DNA from: Paracoccus caeni
Lineage (GTDB): Bacteria; Pseudomonadota; Alphaproteobacteria; Rhodobacterales; Rhodobacteraceae
NCBI RefSeq assembly: GCF_016629665.1
Contig: NZ_JAEPRQ010000005.1
Span: 124,001-188,000 of the forward strand
Length of the DNA: 64,000 bases
Direction: 5' to 3'
The notes under the pieces were generated by a model, which was not told the origin of the DNA, searched no databases, and worked only from the letters and a program-made list of their open reading frames with translations. Position numbers and translations under genes: made by a program. Below are positions 62,278 through 64,000 of the stretch, in pieces; within the stretch, counting starts at the first letter, position 1, and every line of letters starts with the position of its first letter.

Positions 62278-63755
62278 CCGAGGATCCGCTTGACTTCCGC
62301 CACCAGATCGGCGCGGGCAACCTCGGTCTGCGCGGGCTGAGCCTTCCATTCGTCAAGGCTGGCCTCGGCGGCGATCTTCGCGCCAAGGATCAGGTCTTTC
62401 ACCTGCACCACGCCGCGCTCTGCCTCGTCCCCGCCCTGAATGATCGCGACCGGAGCGCCACGTTTGTCGGCATATTTCAACTGGTTGCCAAAGTTTTTCG
62501 GATTGCCCAGATAGACCTCGGCCCGGACGCCCGCCGCGCGCAGCTCGGACGCCATTGCCTGATAATCGGCCATCCGGTCCCGGTCCATGACCGTCACCAC
62601 AACCGGCCCGGCTGTATCCGCGCCCGCCAGCCCCTTCGCCCGCAAAGCCGCCAACAGCCGGTCCACGCCGATGGAAACGCCAGTAGCCGGAACCTTCTGC
62701 CCTGTGAACCGCTCGACCAAACCGTCATAGCGACCACCCCCGGCAACGCTGCCGAATTGCCGCTTGCGACCCTTTTCATCAAGGATTTCAAAGGTCAGCT
62801 CAGCCTCAAACACCGGCCCGGTATAATAGCCAAGCCCGCGCACGATTGAGGGGTCAATGATCGCCCGATCTTCGCCCACGCCCATCGCGGCCAGCATGTC
62901 GCTGATCTGTGCAAGCTCATCGACGCCTTCGAGACCGATTACCGAAGCACCCACGGCCTCGCGCAGATTGACCAAGGTTTCGCCATTTGTCGCGCCCTTC
63001 GATGTCAGGAAGGCCAGCACCGGCTGCGCCTGCGCCTCGCTCAGCCCGACGCCGTCAATCTCGGCCCCGCTGTCATCCTTGCGACCGACGGTCAGCAAAG
63101 CCAGCACGCCCTCGCGTCCCACCTTGTCGAACTTGTCGATCTGGCGCAGCACATCCTCGGCCTGATCGGCGCGCACCTCGGCGGCCTCAAGCACTCCGTT
63201 CAGAACCTTGCGATTGTTGATCCGCACGATGTAATCGCCCCGCGCGATCCCCACGGCTTCCAGCGCATCGGCCAGCATGGCGCAAACCTCGGCATCCGCC
63301 GCGACCGAGGCCGATCCCACCGTATCCGCATCGCATTGATAAAACTGTCGGAATCGTCCCGGACCGGGCTTTTCGTTCCGCCAGACGGGGCCCATCGCAT
63401 AGCGACGATAGGGCGCGGGCAAATCATTGCGAAACTGCGCCGCCACCCGCGCCAGAGGCGCTGTCAGGTCATAGCGCAGTGCCAGCCAGTCGCCCGAACC
63501 GCCGCCCGGAACCGCCTCTTCCTGCCATGCAAAGACACCGGCGTTCGGACGGTCCACATCTGGCAGGAATTTCCCCAAAGCCTCGACCGTCTCGACGGCG
63601 CTGGTTTCCAGCGGGTCGAAGCCGTGGCGATGATAGACTTCCGCAATACGGTCTAGCATCGTCTTGCGTTCCGTCACATCCGCGCCAAAATAGTCGCGGA
63701 AGCCCTTTGGCGTCTCGGCCTTGGGACGGGGCTGCTTTTTCTGATCTTTTGCCAT
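62274..63755 (-). CDS. hisS: Histidyl-tRNA synthetase
   Basis: 493-residue class II synthetase charging tRNA-His. The N-terminal segment [13 protein letters not shown], motif 2 [23 protein letters not shown], the histidine-binding [12 protein letters not shown], motif 3 [12 protein letters not shown] and the C-terminal anticodon domain (from about 390) are all present. First gene of hisS-hisZ-hisG on the minus strand; it is divergent from slyX with 48 nt between starts. Confidence 0.96.
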   Translation of the reverse strand: MAKDQKKQPRPKAETPKGFRDYFGADVTERKTMLDRIAEVYHRHGFDPLETSAVETVEALGKFLPDVDRPNAGVFAWQEEAVPGGGSGDWLALRYDLTAPLARVAAQFRNDLPAPYRRYAMGPVWRNEKPGPGRFRQFYQCDADTVGSASVAADAEVCAMLADALEAVGIARGDYIVRINNRKVLNGVLEAAEVRADQAEDVLRQIDKFDKVGREGVLALLTVGRKDDSGAEIDGVGLSEAQAQPVLAFLTSKGATNGETLVNLREAVGASVIGLEGVDELAQISDMLAAMGVGEDRAIIDPSIVRGLGYYTGPVFEAELTFEILDEKGRKRQFGSVAGGGRYDGLVERFTGQKVPATGVSIGVDRLLAALRAKGLAGADTAGPVVVTVMDRDRMADYQAMASELRAAGVRAEVYLGNPKNFGNQLKYADKRGAPVAIIQGGDEAERGVVQVKDLILGAKIAAEASLDEWKAQPAQTEVARADLVAEVKRILG

Positions 63756-63803
63756 GTGCGCGTCTTTCGAGGGTCCGTGGCTGCTCTAACGGAAGGGGGC
63801 GCA

Positions 63804-64000
63804 ATGGACAAGAACGACGACCGCATCCGCCAGCTTGAAGAAGCGATGGCGCATCTGACCCGGGTGACCGAGGATCTCAGCGAAGTCATCGCGCGTCAGG
63901 ACGGCGAAATCGCCCGCCTTTCGCGCCGCCTTCACCTGCTGATGCAGGCCGAGGCTGAACGCGAGGCCGATGCGTCCGGCTCGATTCCGCTGGCCGACCA
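63804..64000 (+). CDS. slyX: SlyX family protein, 5' part
   Basis: The first 65 residues of a small coiled-coil protein, cut by the window end. The pattern DDRIRQLEEAMAHLTRVTED and VIARQDGEIARLSRRLHLLM is that of SlyX, with heptad-spaced hydrophobics; function unknown. A GGAAGGGGG stretch precedes the ATG. It is divergent from hisS. Confidence 0.85.
   Translation, partial: MDKNDDRIRQLEEAMAHLTRVTEDLSEVIARQDGEIARLSRRLHLLMQAEAEREADASGSIPLAD

Overview
The window is a GC-rich, densely packed chromosomal segment of an alphaproteobacterium of the Rhodobacteraceae, most likely Paracoccus or a close relative. The strongest signs are an aa3 cytochrome oxidase subunit I next to a cytochrome c550 that both read like the Paracoccus proteins, DUF1467, DUF2948, UPF0262 and DUF1289 family genes, the hisS-hisZ-hisG order, and frequent ATGA/TGATG stop-start overlaps. 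No insertion sequence, prophage, CRISPR array or replication origin was seen. Two tRNA genes (Leu-GAG, Thr-GGT) and one FMN riboswitch are present.

Layout. 1-8.1 kb: end of aspS, a secreted DUF1800/DUF1501 pair, an acetyltransferase, an orphan response regulator, methylmalonyl-CoA epimerase, small membrane and redox genes and a lipoprotein metallopeptidase. 8.4-19.4 kb: ilvB-ilvN, bpt, glnE, a glycosyltransferase with an N-terminal MshEN-like (c-di-GMP type) module, carA and yqeY. 19.5-25.1 kb: DUF2244-ctaD, an MliC-type lysozyme inhibitor, cytochrome c550, lipB, tRNA-Leu with a lower-GC secreted gene behind it, then an FMN riboswitch and a stand-alone lumazine synthase. 25.4-36.4 kb: a divergent sugar-alcohol unit. 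A DUF2291/ATPase/permease/binding-protein ABC transporter runs leftward; eryA-eryB-eryC, an unusual iron-type alcohol dehydrogenase and an EryD regulator run rightward. 36.5-46.6 kb: a CbpA/CbpM chaperone pair, DUF1289-ruvX-ccmI, tRNA-Thr, murA and DUF2948, a SleB-type hydrolase, hisD-UPF0262-phosphatase and an EamA exporter. 46.8-57.3 kb: a divergent DUF1127/LysR pair, a methyltransferase-TPR protein, and the Entner-Doudoroff block: edd leftward and zwf-pgl-pgi rightward, each behind a near-identical LacI-type palindrome. 57.4-64 kb: a TetR gene divergent from two membrane genes, ftsY, hisS-hisZ-hisG and the start of slyX.

How the parts work together. zwf, pgl, pgi and edd take glucose-6-phosphate to KDPG and appear to be co-regulated from the two palindromes. 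The ery unit imports and phosphorylates a tetritol (probably erythritol) and starts its oxidation and epimerisation, but the EryH/EryI isomerases that complete the Brucella-type route are not in the window and an atypical dehydrogenase occupies the operon. The most noteworthy items are this variant ery operon with its metal-ligand-poor dehydrogenase and leader ORF, the MshEN-glycosyltransferase fusion, the shared edd/zwf operator, and the riboswitch with a legible Shine-Dalgarno-sequestering hairpin. All assignments were made by reading motifs; no database search was run.
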